A stretch of 64,000 nucleotides of DNA from an uncultured Gammaproteobacteria bacterium (GTDB lineage Bacteria; Pseudomonadota; Gammaproteobacteria; Pseudomonadales; Porticoccaceae): positions 124,001-188,000 of the forward strand of contig CAJXQR010000001.1 of the NCBI GenBank assembly GCA_913058345.1, written 5' to 3'. Made by a program: the position numbers and the translations under genes. Below the pieces are notes generated by a model. The model ran no database searches, had not been told where the DNA came from, and saw only the letters and a program-made list of their open reading frames with translations. This document shows positions 48,660 through 58,129 of the stretch, one piece after another. The first letter of the stretch is position 1, and each line of letters begins with the position of its first letter.

Positions 48660-49148
48660 ATGACCGATCTCACCCCTGACTTATGCGATGACAACCCCGA
48701 GCTTGTGCGTGTGCTTGAGCCTATGCTCTCAAACTTTGGTGGCCGCGAAGCCTTTTTTGGCGAGATCGTCACCGTGAAGTGTTTTGAAGATAACTCTCTG
48801 GTGAAAGAAAATTTGGCCACGCCGGGCCACGGTCGCGTGCTGGTGGTTGACGGTGGCGGCTCGCTACGCCGGGCACTGCTCGGTGATATGATCGCCGAAA
48901 ATGCCCTGGAGAATGGTTGGGAAGGAGTGATTATCTACGGCTGTATTCGCGATGTGAGCACCATCTCTCAACTCGACCTTGGCGTGCAGGCGTTGTCGGC
49001 GATCCCTTTGAAAACTGACAAGCGCGGTATCGGCGACTTTAATATCCCCGTCACCTTTGGTGGTGTTACCTTTAACCCGGGTGAGTATATTTATGCTGAC
49101 AGTAATGGGATCGTGGTTTCTGAAGAAGCCTTGACTGAAACGACTTAA
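48660..49148 (+). CDS. rraA: Regulator of RNase E activity RraA
   Basis: 162 aa, trimeric inhibitor that binds RNase E and Rhl[39 protein letters not shown] and [26 protein letters not shown] are typical. ATG 48660 is the family start, preceded by GGAG; the frame is open to 48606. Divergent from pabB. A TATAAT at 48618-48623 may be its -10. Confidence 0.93.
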   Translation: MTDLTPDLCDDNPELVRVLEPMLSNFGGREAFFGEIVTVKCFEDNSLVKENLATPGHGRVLVVDGGGSLRRALLGDMIAENALENGWEGVIIYGCIRDVSTISQLDLGVQALSAIPLKTDKRGIGDFNIPVTFGGVTFNPGEYIYADSNGIVVSEEALTETT

Positions 49149-49384
49149 ACGCTTGTATTTCCACCTCGATGGATAGTGCGCAAGGGAAAACTGCATGCTG
49201 CATATGTGCGTTTCGGGAAGAAGAGAGTTTGATTTATTTGCTACTAGCAATTTAAATTCATCGGCTGGGGATGCTTTACGAATATCAGATTAAGCAAAGT
49301 GCGATGGACAGTATAAAAATCTCAGGAAAAAGACAAAATATCCGCTTTTCGTGGAAAATATGTCTTAATAAAATGGAGGGAATA

Positions 49385-49825
49385 ATGAAAAAGATAGTAT
49401 ACATTATATGTTTGTTACTTGCTTTTATGTCTGGTGGGACGTTGATTTTTACCCTGTTTTCTTCAAGTCTCGTATATTTAGAAAAAATACCTGGTGTCCT
49501 ACAGATTATAAAGCTTGTTATAAATTTGATATCGTCAATAATCCCTTTGCTTGTACTATATCGGACATTGGTATTTATAAAATTAAGATCAATAGTCATC
49601 CCTGCTAATTTCAACGGGGTGATCTATTTTGTCGGATGGGTTGCTATGGTTCTGGCAATAATTACATTACTAGGCTATGCCTATGCTCTTTCATACGGTG
49701 CTGGCGTTTCAGGGGTGCCATTCGCATATGCACTAGTGCTGACAGGGCTATTTTCAGTAATTCCTGTTATCTATTGTGAGGCTAAAGAATTTTATGCGAT
49801 TATTCCTGAAAATGAAGCCGAATGA
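49385..49825 (+). CDS. Hypothetical membrane protein
   Basis: About 146 aa, three or four TM helices (roughly 5-28, 38-60, 80-104, 110-130). No family recognised. The ATG at 49385 has a strong GGAGGG 6 nt upstream; the frame is open to 49271 but the extension is unsupported. It is AT-rich compared with both neighbours, suggesting recent acquisition. Confidence 0.7.
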   Translation: MKKIVYIICLLLAFMSGGTLIFTLFSSSLVYLEKIPGVLQIIKLVINLISSIIPLLVLYRTLVFIKLRSIVIPANFNGVIYFVGWVAMVLAIITLLGYAYALSYGAGVSGVPFAYALVLTGLFSVIPVIYCEAKEFYAIIPENEAE

Positions 49826-50067
49826 ATTAACTTAGATCGTGATCCCGCGTAGGGAGAAGCCCCGATCTTAACCCTTTGTTGGACATGTCCGGTGGTTGGG
49901 TTATTCAGGAATTAATGTAGTAGTGCTGAAAAGACCTTTTAGATAAAAGAAGATCTTCTGTGGATATCATTTGACTGTTCTTAATGGCCTTCCGGTGACG
50001 CATAAAACACTTAACAGGATAGAAGTGAAAACATAATAGGGTCTTATAGTATTATTGAATTGCTAAT

Positions 50068-51015
50068 TCAAACCTGATGTTCGGTTCTTTTTTCAAAAAG
50101 CAGTGTTTTCAAACCCTTGCTGGCATCGCTTTCAGGGAAGGACTGAGGTGGTTCAATAACTTTTCTTTCAACAAAGCCGCCAAGGTCTTTAAATAATTCG
50201 CGTAAGAAGTCAAAGCACAAATCTGGCGAGTTCAAACAGGCAATGACCTCTGCTTGTGTTGCGAGCAAGCCCGGTAATTTACGCACTATTTTCTGGTAAT
50301 CTTTTCTGACATTAAAGCTGCCCGCTTGAAAGCTGGGCGGGTCGATAACGACCATGTCATAAGGCCCGTACTTGCGGATCTTGCCCCAGGATTTAAAAAT
50401 ATCGTGGCTCAAGTAGGAAATTGATCGGCTATCGATGTTGTTCAGTTGATGGTTGAGGCGACCGGTATTTAAAGCGCCCTTAGCCATATCGACATTCACG
50501 ACTTTCTCTGCTCCGGCCGATGCAGCGACCACTGAAAAGGCACAAGTGTAGGCAAAAAGGTTGAGTACACGCTTGCCTTTCGCCTGCTCACGCAGTACTT
50601 GCCGGCAGTTGGCCATATCGAGAAAAAAGCCCACGTTTTGATTAGCTTTAAAATTGAGTTTAAATTTAAGGCCTTTTTCCACCGCGTAATAGTCGCCCGC
50701 AATCTCCCCTTTGAGGTTTTCGCTCGGTGCACCTTTTAAATAACGGTGTTGCAGTAGGATATTTTCAATAGCTTCGTCACTAGCAAACTGCGTGATTTCA
50801 TCGACCAATTGTTTCAGCCACTGGGCCTCTGGCTCTTTATACAAGCTGATTAAGACCACCGGCGAAAACCAGTCGACGCTAACAAACTCAACCCCGGGGT
50901 AGCAGTGCCCGCGCCCATGAAATAAACGACAGGCGTCGGCGCCTTTTTTTGCCCCACGCTGAATACTTTCTATGATTGGCTGCATTGATTCACTGAGCCC
51001 AGGAGTTAAAACCAT
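50068..51015 (-). CDS. Class I SAM methyltransferase of the RlmI/RlmK-like group
   Basis: 315 aa. An N-terminal part without a PUA signature, then NQNVGFFLDMANCRQVLREQA, the SAM loop LNLFAYTCAFSVVAASAGAEKVVNVDMAKGAL and the catalytic NPPY-like DPPSF in VVIDPPSFQAG. This pattern belongs to the RlmK/YccW-like 23S rRNA methyltransferase set, but the RNA target is not certain. Confidence 0.8.
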   Translation of the reverse strand: MVLTPGLSESMQPIIESIQRGAKKGADACRLFHGRGHCYPGVEFVSVDWFSPVVLISLYKEPEAQWLKQLVDEITQFASDEAIENILLQHRYLKGAPSENLKGEIAGDYYAVEKGLKFKLNFKANQNVGFFLDMANCRQVLREQAKGKRVLNLFAYTCAFSVVAASAGAEKVVNVDMAKGALNTGRLNHQLNNIDSRSISYLSHDIFKSWGKIRKYGPYDMVVIDPPSFQAGSFNVRKDYQKIVRKLPGLLATQAEVIACLNSPDLCFDFLRELFKDLGGFVERKVIEPPQSFPESDASKGLKTLLFEKRTEHQV

Positions 51016-51030
51016 TAGTTCAAGTTGATC

Positions 51031-51366
51031 CTAATTGCTACCCGTGTGTATTTTATGGAATTTCTTGGCGACTAAAAGCATCATAATAATCGCCAGTCTT
51101 TCCACCACAACTTGTTGTTCTACTTTCTGTTTTTCACTGACGAGTAATGATCGAATGACAGCTTGCAAGGCGCTAAAGCGATTATCCTGGCTGGCATCCA
51201 TTTTGGCGATGGCTTTAATCACGGTGGCCATTACCGCGTCATAATCATTTAGCCCAAGTTTCAGCAGGAGCTTGCGGGTATGGCGTTCCAGTTCTTTACT
51301 TTTCATGCGTTTGAGCTCTGCCGTCAGTGTGGTTTCTGGGCAGGACAGGAGATCAATTGTTTTCAT
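51031..51366 (-). CDS. Hypothetical protein
   Basis: 111 aa, helical and basic-to-charged, family not recognised. LELERHTRKLLLKLGLNDYDAVM-like N-half and a C-terminal hydrophobic run (about 92-104). Lies 15 bp from the methyltransferase on the same strand and probably shares its transcript. Confidence 0.6.
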   Translation of the reverse strand: MKTIDLLSCPETTLTAELKRMKSKELERHTRKLLLKLGLNDYDAVMATVIKAIAKMDASQDNRFSALQAVIRSLLVSEKQKVEQQVVVERLAIIMMLLVAKKFHKIHTGSN

Positions 51367-51598
51367 GTATTGAAGGGCTGTATGGGCTTGCTAAAGGTTA
51401 GCGATCATACCCAAGCCGCCCGGTACATACTACCCGTTGACCAATGGATGGAGGTAGTTAACAAGGGCTTTTGGCCTGTTACAATGCGTCAACATATTTC
51501 CATTCTCTATCCTGACAAGTTCTATGTGCTGTATCGAAAATTGCAGTCGCTGGTTGGGCTTAGAGGTAAACGTCTTTACTGAAGATAGGAACACCATT

Positions 51599-53416
51599 AT
51601 GAACAATGCAACACACCCATCAATCGATCTGTCTGAGCTCGATTTCGACCCCAATGCCCTGCGTGAAAAATATCGTTTTGAGCGAGATAAACGCATTCGT
51701 AAAGAAGCGTCTGAGCAATATCAGACGGTTACTGGCGATTTCACCCAGTACGTGGACGATCCCTATATCGAGGAAGAGATCAAACGTGAACCACTCAATG
51801 ACGAGGTCGAAGTGGTTATTGTGGGCGGCGGATTTGGTGGCTTGCTGGCTGGTGCTCGTTTGCGCGAAGCAGGCGTGAAAGATATTCGCGTGATAGAAAA
51901 GGGCGGCGATTTCGGTGGAACCTGGTACTGGAACCGCTACCCCGGTGCTCAGTGCGATGTAGAAGCCTATGTCTATTTGCCTCTGCTCGAAGAGTTGAAC
52001 TTTGTGCCCACTGAAAAGTATTCCCACGCGCCTGAGATTCTGGCTCATTCCAAGGCCATTGCTCGTCATTACAAGCTGTATGACAACGCCTGCCTGCAAA
52101 CAGAAATCACCCATATGCAGTGGGACGAGGATGTGGCGCGCTGGATTATTGAAACGAATCGCGGCGATCGCATGAAGGCGCATTATGTCGTGATGTCTAA
52201 TGGCCCTCTCAACCGGCCAAAATTGCCGGGTATTCCCGGTATTAATGACTTTAAAGGTCACACCTTTCACACTAGTCGCTGGGATTATGACTATACGGGT
52301 GGCTCGTCTGAGGGCGACCTTAACAAGCTTAAAGACAAGCGCGTTGGCATTATTGGCACAGGTGCTACTGCAGTACAGTGTATTCCTCACCTGGGTGAAG
52401 CGTCCCAGTCTTTGCATGTTTTCCAGCGCACGCCGTCGTCTATCGATGTGCGCAATAATCGCCCGACTGACCCGGAGTGGGCGAAGAGCCTGAAACCCGG
52501 TTGGCAGCAAGAACGCATGGACAATTTTAATATTATTACCGCTGGTGGCTATCAGGATAAAGACCTGGTGAGCGATGGCTGGACGGAAATTTTTCGCAAT
52601 TTGTCGGGCCCTATTCAGCGTAAATTAAACCCCCATATGAGTTCAACAGAAGTGGCCGCCGCCCTGGAAATTGCCGATTTCAAAAAAATGAATCAGGTGA
52701 GGGCTCGCGTCGATAGTATTGTTAAAGACCCTGAAACGGCCGAAAAACTGAAGCCCTACTATCGTCAGTTCTGTAAGCGTCCGGGTTTTCATGATGAGTA
52801 CTTGGCTACCTATAACCTGCCTAATGTCACTCTTGTCGATACCGAGGGTCAGGGTGTTGAACGCATCACTGAGAAGGGCGTGCTCGTTGACGGGATTGAA
52901 TATGAGTTGGACTGTTTGATTTTTGCGACTGGCTTTGAAGTAGGCACTAATTTTACTCAGCAGTCGGGCTATGATTTGGCGGGTCGCAATGGCGTGACTC
53001 TCAGCGAAAAGTGGGCAGACGGACTCTCCACTTTTCATGGGCTGTATACCCGCGACTTTCCTAATGTCTTCACTATGGGGCTCACCCAAACCGGCTTTAC
53101 TACCAGTATTCCCCACGCCTTAAACGAGCAGGCCAAGCATCTGACCTATGTGCTAAAACACGCGATGGACAACAATGCTCGCACTGTCGAGACCACTGCT
53201 GAAGCAGAAGCTGATTGGGTGGCGACCATTAATAAACTCGCTAATCTAGGCAAACGCTTTTATGCCGAATGCACGCCCGGCTATTATAACGAGGAAGGCA
53301 AAGAAAACGGGGCAGGGTTCTTTAGCGGCCAATACGGTGGTGGCGCACCGGAGTTCTTTAAAATACTGGATGACTGGCGTGCCGAGGGGCAACTGCAGGG
53401 CCTGGACATCAAATAA
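51599..53416 (+). CDS. Baeyer-Villiger flavin monooxygenase
   Basis: 605 aa. FAD loop VIVGGGFGGLLAGARL, then GGDFGGTWYWNRYPGAQCDVEAY, the fingerprint FKGHTFHTSRWDY (FxGxxxHxxxW with Asp in the last position), and NADPH loop VGIIGTGATAVQ. This converts ketones to esters or lactones with NADPH and oxygen. AGGA precedes ATG 51599; an upstream extension to 51524 is open but not family-like. Substrate unknown; neighbouring thiolase and SDR genes would suit ketone or steroid degradation. Confidence 0.92.
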   Translation: MNNATHPSIDLSELDFDPNALREKYRFERDKRIRKEASEQYQTVTGDFTQYVDDPYIEEEIKREPLNDEVEVVIVGGGFGGLLAGARLREAGVKDIRVIEKGGDFGGTWYWNRYPGAQCDVEAYVYLPLLEELNFVPTEKYSHAPEILAHSKAIARHYKLYDNACLQTEITHMQWDEDVARWIIETNRGDRMKAHYVVMSNGPLNRPKLPGIPGINDFKGHTFHTSRWDYDYTGGSSEGDLNKLKDKRVGIIGTGATAVQCIPHLGEASQSLHVFQRTPSSIDVRNNRPTDPEWAKSLKPGWQQERMDNFNIITAGGYQDKDLVSDGWTEIFRNLSGPIQRKLNPHMSSTEVAAALEIADFKKMNQVRARVDSIVKDPETAEKLKPYYRQFCKRPGFHDEYLATYNLPNVTLVDTEGQGVERITEKGVLVDGIEYELDCLIFATGFEVGTNFTQQSGYDLAGRNGVTLSEKWADGLSTFHGLYTRDFPNVFTMGLTQTGFTTSIPHALNEQAKHLTYVLKHAMDNNARTVETTAEAEADWVATINKLANLGKRFYAECTPGYYNEEGKENGAGFFSGQYGGGAPEFFKILDDWRAEGQLQGLDIK

Positions 53417-53533
53417 CTTTAGAGTGCCTCGAGTGGCGCCCTTTTAGGGTACGCCACTTATAGGTAGGGCACTTAAAGTTGCGCCATTCCAGCCTGTTTA
53501 ATGAGCGATTTTAAAGCGTTGGTCGTCGAGTGA

Positions 53534-54133
53534 TTAGTTCGATAAGCATTGCTGCAAAGCCGTATTATGGGCACACATCTTTAGGACGGTTTGCTCAAAG
53601 CGATGCAGCTTGCGGGTAATTTTCTTTTTTGCTAAAGAATCAATATAGCTGCAAATAGGAATAAAGTCTGAGTTGCCAATATTGTCAATCAGAACCAGAC
53701 GGCCTTCGTTCGAGCTGGTTTTTTTATACATAATATTTTTCGGTGACAGCGTCATGGTGATAATGGACTGTCGGTGGAGTTCCTGTTTAAAAACGCTAAT
53801 AGCCTGGCTTAAACCTGGGTTTTCTGCCTTATCTAGCTGTTCGGCGGCAAGATAATACTCCAGCGTTTTTGAGACCTCACCATCAAAATCTCTGATCAAA
53901 TCGAAGACGGCGCCCGCACCCATGTTGGTTTCGATCACGCCATGGTAGCGAGGTAAAATATCCCAGCTGATCCCCCTTTTTTGCAGGAGTTTGTAGTAAC
54001 TCTGTTCGCGTTTACTTTCGGATAAATCGCCGGCGACAACAACTTTGATACAGAGTTGTTCGTCGTCGGGGTGGATATAACACTCACGGTGTAAACCCTT
54101 GCCGACGAAATATGAGGTATTGAGTAAAATCAT
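53534..54133 (-). CDS. YrbL family protein
   Basis: 199 aa. A kinase-like fold without HRD: FVGKGLHRECYIHPDDEQLCIKVV, then EQSYYKLLQKRGISWDILPRYHGVIETNMG, and the catalytic-loop-like MTLSPKNIMYK with Asp in LVLIDNIGN. Matches the PhoP-network YrbL family; activity not established. Confidence 0.85.
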   Translation of the reverse strand: MILLNTSYFVGKGLHRECYIHPDDEQLCIKVVVAGDLSESKREQSYYKLLQKRGISWDILPRYHGVIETNMGAGAVFDLIRDFDGEVSKTLEYYLAAEQLDKAENPGLSQAISVFKQELHRQSIITMTLSPKNIMYKKTSSNEGRLVLIDNIGNSDFIPICSYIDSLAKKKITRKLHRFEQTVLKMCAHNTALQQCLSN

Positions 54134-54199
54134 TGTTTCCTGAGTTGTGCTAGTTTTGAGGATGGAGCTAATTGTAAACGATAGTTGCCTGATAAAGGC

Positions 54200-56335
54200 C
54201 TATTGTTGCACAAGAGTGGTGAGTGGCAGTGTCGCAATGAACACAACGCCATCATGGCTGGGGAGGTTTTCCGCTTTTAAATCGCCGCCGTGACGCTCGC
54301 AAATCAGCCGTGCTATGTACAGGCCCAGGCCGAGGTGTTCGCCACTATGCGTGGGCAAGGAGTGACGACGGCTGTGGAAGAGTTGAAAAAGCTCAGGGAT
54401 TTCGGCTTCTGCTAGTGGTGGGCCTTCATTTTTTATGCGGATAAGGCAATGGGTTTTTTCGACAGCGAGCTCGATTTCTAGATTCGTACCCTGCGTCGCG
54501 AAATCGACAGCATTGTCGAAGAGCTTGTCGAGCAGTTGTTCAATATGAATATCTGATCCTTCTATCCAGACATCCTCTTTGGGCATTGTGAGTTCTATGT
54601 CGAGCGGGTAGCCACTGCGCTGATTCTTGACATAAGTACTCAGCAGGGTGCTTAAATTGATCGGCATTATTTCGTCACTACTCAGTGCATCTTCAAGACA
54701 GGCGGCTTCAGCGAGACTATCGACAATGGCACTAATACGCTGCAAACCCCGCTGCGCACTGTCTATGTAAATTGTGTCCCCACCCTGGGATTGCAGATGC
54801 TCAAGAGAGGTCGATGCGGTATTAAGCGGGTTGTTAATTTCGTGACGCAAGGTGCGAGGAATAGCGCTGAGGAATTGCTGGTAACGGTGAAGTCGGGCGA
54901 GTAGCTGCTCAATATTACGGCTCAAATCACCAATTTCGTCACCTGCATAGATACCTCGAATGTGGACACGTTGCTGCATGCGCCCCCATTCATCACTCGC
55001 TTTTTCAGTATCGCTGCCTAGCCGCGTAATGCGCCAGGTAAGACGTGCAGAAAAGAGTAATAAAACAATAACGATAACACTTAAGCTCAGCAGCGATAAA
55101 AGGGCTATCTGCTGCAGTGATTGGCGTTGCAGGCTCAAAATAGTGGCGGTGCTTTGTTCGATCAATACAGCGCCAATCACAGTGTCGCCTGCAAAGATAG
55201 GCTGTGCAGCGGCAATAATTTCATGACGGCCGTCGAGGGAGGGCCGGCGCTGCGAGCTGCCCACGCCGCTTATCGCTGCATGTAAAAGAGCATCGTCACG
55301 GCTAAGCGTTTGCAGGGGATTAAAGTCCTTCAAGCCCTCAGGGCTAGCACCGACCAACTTGCCCAATAGGGCATCAATAAGGCTTTGCCAAAGGGGTGTG
55401 GCCCGCTGCTGTTCTGTATTGAGATAGTCTTCTCTTTGGTTATCCAGGCCACCGGCGATAGCGCGAACATTAAGGCTACGATCGAAGACCCAAATTTGTG
55501 CTTCTTCCTTTTGTAGCCCTTGAATAAGTGCTTCAGTAGCGACGGAACGAATTAGCACCCGATTGTAGTGACCTTGATTAATGTGCGGGAAAGTGCGGCT
55601 AATATGGGTGATGGTGCGTTGCTGAGGGTCATCGACATCGACCACGGCTAGCCCTAGCTGGCGCTGTTCTCCGAGTATTGACAGGGGCAGACTAAATTCA
55701 ATGCTATAACCTTGTTCATCAATATCAACGTGGCCCTGTAGGCGGTAGTCGGGTTTGCCCGGTGTGGCGATGCGCCAGTCTTCGTCGACGGTATAGGCGG
55801 TGGTTTTACCGCTGCCTTCAAAGGTGATGAGTAGGCGTTCTTCGCTGTTGCCGGCGCCCTTAAAATAAAAGCGCACATGGTCACTATTGTCGAGGCGCAG
55901 GTAGGCCGGGTGGCGATAAACGGGCGATGTATCGTGGACTTTCAATAGTCCATAAATGCGTTCTTCACTGGTGCCGAGAATCAGCGAAAATGTCGGGCCG
56001 GGGGCGGTGCCATAGCGTTTACTATGCCGCTCCAATCCCTGCCAATCTTCGGCAAAACCATCAAGTAGGATACGCCCGGGAAGGGGGTAGAGCGGCAGTT
56101 CGGCAAGCTGATTAGCAGGAGAGGGATTATCATCGAAGAGTTCCCTGCGGCCATGTAACAGAGTAGCAATACCGCTGGCCGTAAGACGTTGCGCTTCAGC
56201 TTGTCCCGCGGTTAAAAACTGCTGCATAGCGCGCAGAGATTGCAGCCCGAGCCAGGGGATCAGTAGCAGCACACAACCCGTCAGCAATAACTTGCTACCC
56301 AGACGGGGGCCAATAATGCGTGAGCCTAGTTTCAT
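54200..56335 (-). CDS. pdsS: Dedicated-sortase-system histidine kinase (PdsS)
   Basis: 711 aa inner-membrane sensor. TM helix near 15-35, large periplasmic domain with a carbohydrate-binding-like stretch (LLDGFAEDWQGLERH ... VRFYFKG), second TM (about 405-430), HAMP, HisKA with the phospho-His in TLRHEINNPLNTASTSLEHL, then HATPase with DNAVDFA and HLGLGLYIARLI. Pairs with the response regulator encoded 14 bp upstream. Senses an unknown envelope signal for the sortase locus. Confidence 0.9.
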   Translation of the reverse strand: MKLGSRIIGPRLGSKLLLTGCVLLLIPWLGLQSLRAMQQFLTAGQAEAQRLTASGIATLLHGRRELFDDNPSPANQLAELPLYPLPGRILLDGFAEDWQGLERHSKRYGTAPGPTFSLILGTSEERIYGLLKVHDTSPVYRHPAYLRLDNSDHVRFYFKGAGNSEERLLITFEGSGKTTAYTVDEDWRIATPGKPDYRLQGHVDIDEQGYSIEFSLPLSILGEQRQLGLAVVDVDDPQQRTITHISRTFPHINQGHYNRVLIRSVATEALIQGLQKEEAQIWVFDRSLNVRAIAGGLDNQREDYLNTEQQRATPLWQSLIDALLGKLVGASPEGLKDFNPLQTLSRDDALLHAAISGVGSSQRRPSLDGRHEIIAAAQPIFAGDTVIGAVLIEQSTATILSLQRQSLQQIALLSLLSLSVIVIVLLLFSARLTWRITRLGSDTEKASDEWGRMQQRVHIRGIYAGDEIGDLSRNIEQLLARLHRYQQFLSAIPRTLRHEINNPLNTASTSLEHLQSQGGDTIYIDSAQRGLQRISAIVDSLAEAACLEDALSSDEIMPINLSTLLSTYVKNQRSGYPLDIELTMPKEDVWIEGSDIHIEQLLDKLFDNAVDFATQGTNLEIELAVEKTHCLIRIKNEGPPLAEAEIPELFQLFHSRRHSLPTHSGEHLGLGLYIARLICERHGGDLKAENLPSHDGVVFIATLPLTTLVQQ

Positions 56336-56349
56336 TCTCCGATAGCCGC

Positions 56350-57051
56350 TTAGTCGTCCTGTACCCAGCGATAACCGTGCCCGTATTCATTGTTGATACA
56401 GTTAAAGCGGCTGTCGATGTTGCAGAATTTTCGGCGAATATTGCGCATATGGGTATTGATGGTATTGCGTGTCACAAACTGCTGGATAGTGGCCTGCATT
56501 AACGCCTCGTAGGCCACGGGGTAGCCAGGCCTGCGGGCCAGTGCAGCGATAAGTCGAAACTCAGTAATGGTCAGCTCCAGTAATTGCCCACGCCAGTGAA
56601 TCTGCATGGCCTCTTCATCTATAGATAAATGACCAGTTTTGCGGGTGTGGTGAGTATTAGGTGCGGGGTTTTCCCGTAGCGCTTTTAAGCGTAATAAAGA
56701 GGCGATCCGTTCGACCAGAAAGCTGAGGCTAACAGGCTTGGGCTGATAGTCCCAGGCGCCGAGGCGCAGACCCGAAATTTTGTCAATTTCATCGACCCGT
56801 TCGGTCAAAAACAACACCGGCAGCCGGTCATCTATAGCGAGTAATTCGCGGCACAATTGGAAGCCGGCATCCACTTCATTACCGAGAATAATATCCAGTA
56901 CCACCAGGTCGGGTATTGCATGAGTCATGGCGTCACGGGCACTGGCTCTGTCAGCGTAGGTGCTAATTTGGTAGCCCTGCTTTTCCAGTGCTGTGGCGTA
57001 GTTATGCCGTTGGTCGGGGTCGTCTTCGACGATGGCGATCTTATAGCTCAA
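56350..57051 (-). CDS. pdsR: Dedicated-sortase-system response regulator (PdsR)
   Basis: 233 aa, OmpR-type. Receiver domain with acidic cluster VEDD, phospho-acceptor Asp53 in VLDIIL and Lys in YQPKPVSLSFL; C-terminal winged-helix domain ELTITEFRLIAALARRPG and NTINTHMRNIRRKF. The TTG at 57051 (MSYKIAIVEDD) is chosen because receivers begin there; the frame is open to 57192, where the extension is not family-like. Divergent from the pdsO side. Confidence 0.88.
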   Translation of the reverse strand: MSYKIAIVEDDPDQRHNYATALEKQGYQISTYADRASARDAMTHAIPDLVVLDIILGNEVDAGFQLCRELLAIDDRLPVLFLTERVDEIDKISGLRLGAWDYQPKPVSLSFLVERIASLLRLKALRENPAPNTHHTRKTGHLSIDEEAMQIHWRGQLLELTITEFRLIAALARRPGYPVAYEALMQATIQQFVTRNTINTHMRNIRRKFCNIDSRFNCINNEYGHGYRWVQDD

Positions 57052-57213
57052 GTGGATTTCTCTTCGAGTCGAGGCCTTGTCTCTAGCATACCTCTTCGCC
57101 TGTATGAGATCCCTATTGGCCGTCATAAATCCATGACTTCTCCATTTTTTCACCATAAATACTGCAGCTTCTTGCGCTTCAATGACTGTCAATCAATGAA
57201 GAGGATGCGTGTG

Positions 57214-57402
57214 ATGAAAAAGTTTGTAGCAATCTGTGACGATCTGCTTGAGAGCCAACCTCAAATCCTGGGTCGGTTGGTGCCCTATCACTGTGACTAT
57301 CCCTGCCAACGTTTGTATCGACAGCCCCTTGATGAACTGCCGGGCTTTGCCCCCGTGCCACTGACCTTAACGTTGCAGACTGAGGACAAGAGTCATGACT
57401 AA
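57214..57402 (+). CDS. Small ORF at the head of the sortase operon
   Basis: 62 aa, no family recognised. MKKFVAICDDLL start, two Cys in YHCDYPCQRLY and two acidic-plus-Pro segments. GAGG lies 9 nt before ATG 57214. Its stop overlaps the pdsO start (ATGACTAA region), which is the usual sign of translational coupling. Could be a real operon member or chance; conservation in other pds loci would decide. Confidence 0.5.
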   Translation: MKKFVAICDDLLESQPQILGRLVPYHCDYPCQRLYRQPLDELPGFAPVPLTLTLQTEDKSHD

Positions 57403-58129
57403 CTATGGTTTCCTGTTGGTGCAGCGGATGACTATGCTGGCTCTATTGCTGGCAGGTTTTTTATCCATACAGGCCTGTCAGCTCAATGCGCCAGGCCCGC
57501 AAAAAGAGGCGATTGCTTCCAGCTCCTTAAGCCCGATTGCATCGGTCAGCGCCGATAAAGTGGCAGCGTCTATTGATAGTGGTTTTGTGAATAGCCCGTC
57601 TGGACAAGCTTCTCCTGAGGAAATCTCTTCTGCGAAAATTTCTTTGGCGATAGAGCCTGATGTATCCCTCCAACAACGACCCCTGGAGCAGTCCGGCCCT
57701 TTGGCTGAGCTCATGGAAAAACACTTTGTGATTCCTGTTGCCCGCAGTGGTGATTTTGCGCCGGATGAACTCGATAAGTATGTGCTGAGCATTATCAACG
57801 AGTCCCGTCAGTGGAACACGATCGCTGAATTGCAAATTCACGGACACACCGACAGCGAGGGCTCTGAATTGAGCAATATGCTGTTATCGATTCGCCGCGC
57901 CAATCGCGTTGCCGAGCGTTTTGAAGAGCTGGGTGTTGAGGCCGGTTTACTATTGATCGAAGCTCACGGTGAAACACAGCCCATCGCCGATAACACGACA
58001 CTGGATGGACGCATCGCTAATCGACGCATAGAGGTTGTCTTAATTGGTTATGCCGGTAAAGCATCTGACGAACAGGCTCAATACCAAGCTGTGGTGACTA
58101 AACGACACGCTGAAGGTGAGAGACTATGA
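57395..58129 (+). CDS. pdsO: Sortase-associated OmpA-like lipoprotein (PdsO)
   Basis: 244 aa. Lipoprotein signal LALLLAGFLSIQAC with the lipidated Cys at about 28, a Ser/Ala-rich linker, and an OmpA peptidoglycan-binding domain (about 130-225): LQIHGHTDSEGSELSNMLLS and GETQPIADNTTLDGRIANRRIEVVL. Anchors to peptidoglycan, probably aiding surface handling of the sortase substrate. Start could be 57395 or the ATG at 57428; stop overlaps the target gene by 4 nt. Confidence 0.88.
   Translation: MTNYGFLLVQRMTMLALLLAGFLSIQACQLNAPGPQKEAIASSSLSPIASVSADKVAASIDSGFVNSPSGQASPEEISSAKISLAIEPDVSLQQRPLEQSGPLAELMEKHFVIPVARSGDFAPDELDKYVLSIINESRQWNTIAELQIHGHTDSEGSELSNMLLSIRRANRVAERFEELGVEAGLLLIEAHGETQPIADNTTLDGRIANRRIEVVLIGYAGKASDEQAQYQAVVTKRHAEGERL

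Noticed and set aside
54960-55226. Plus-strand frames opposite the PdsS gene
   Set aside because: They are shadows of the histidine kinase on the other strand.
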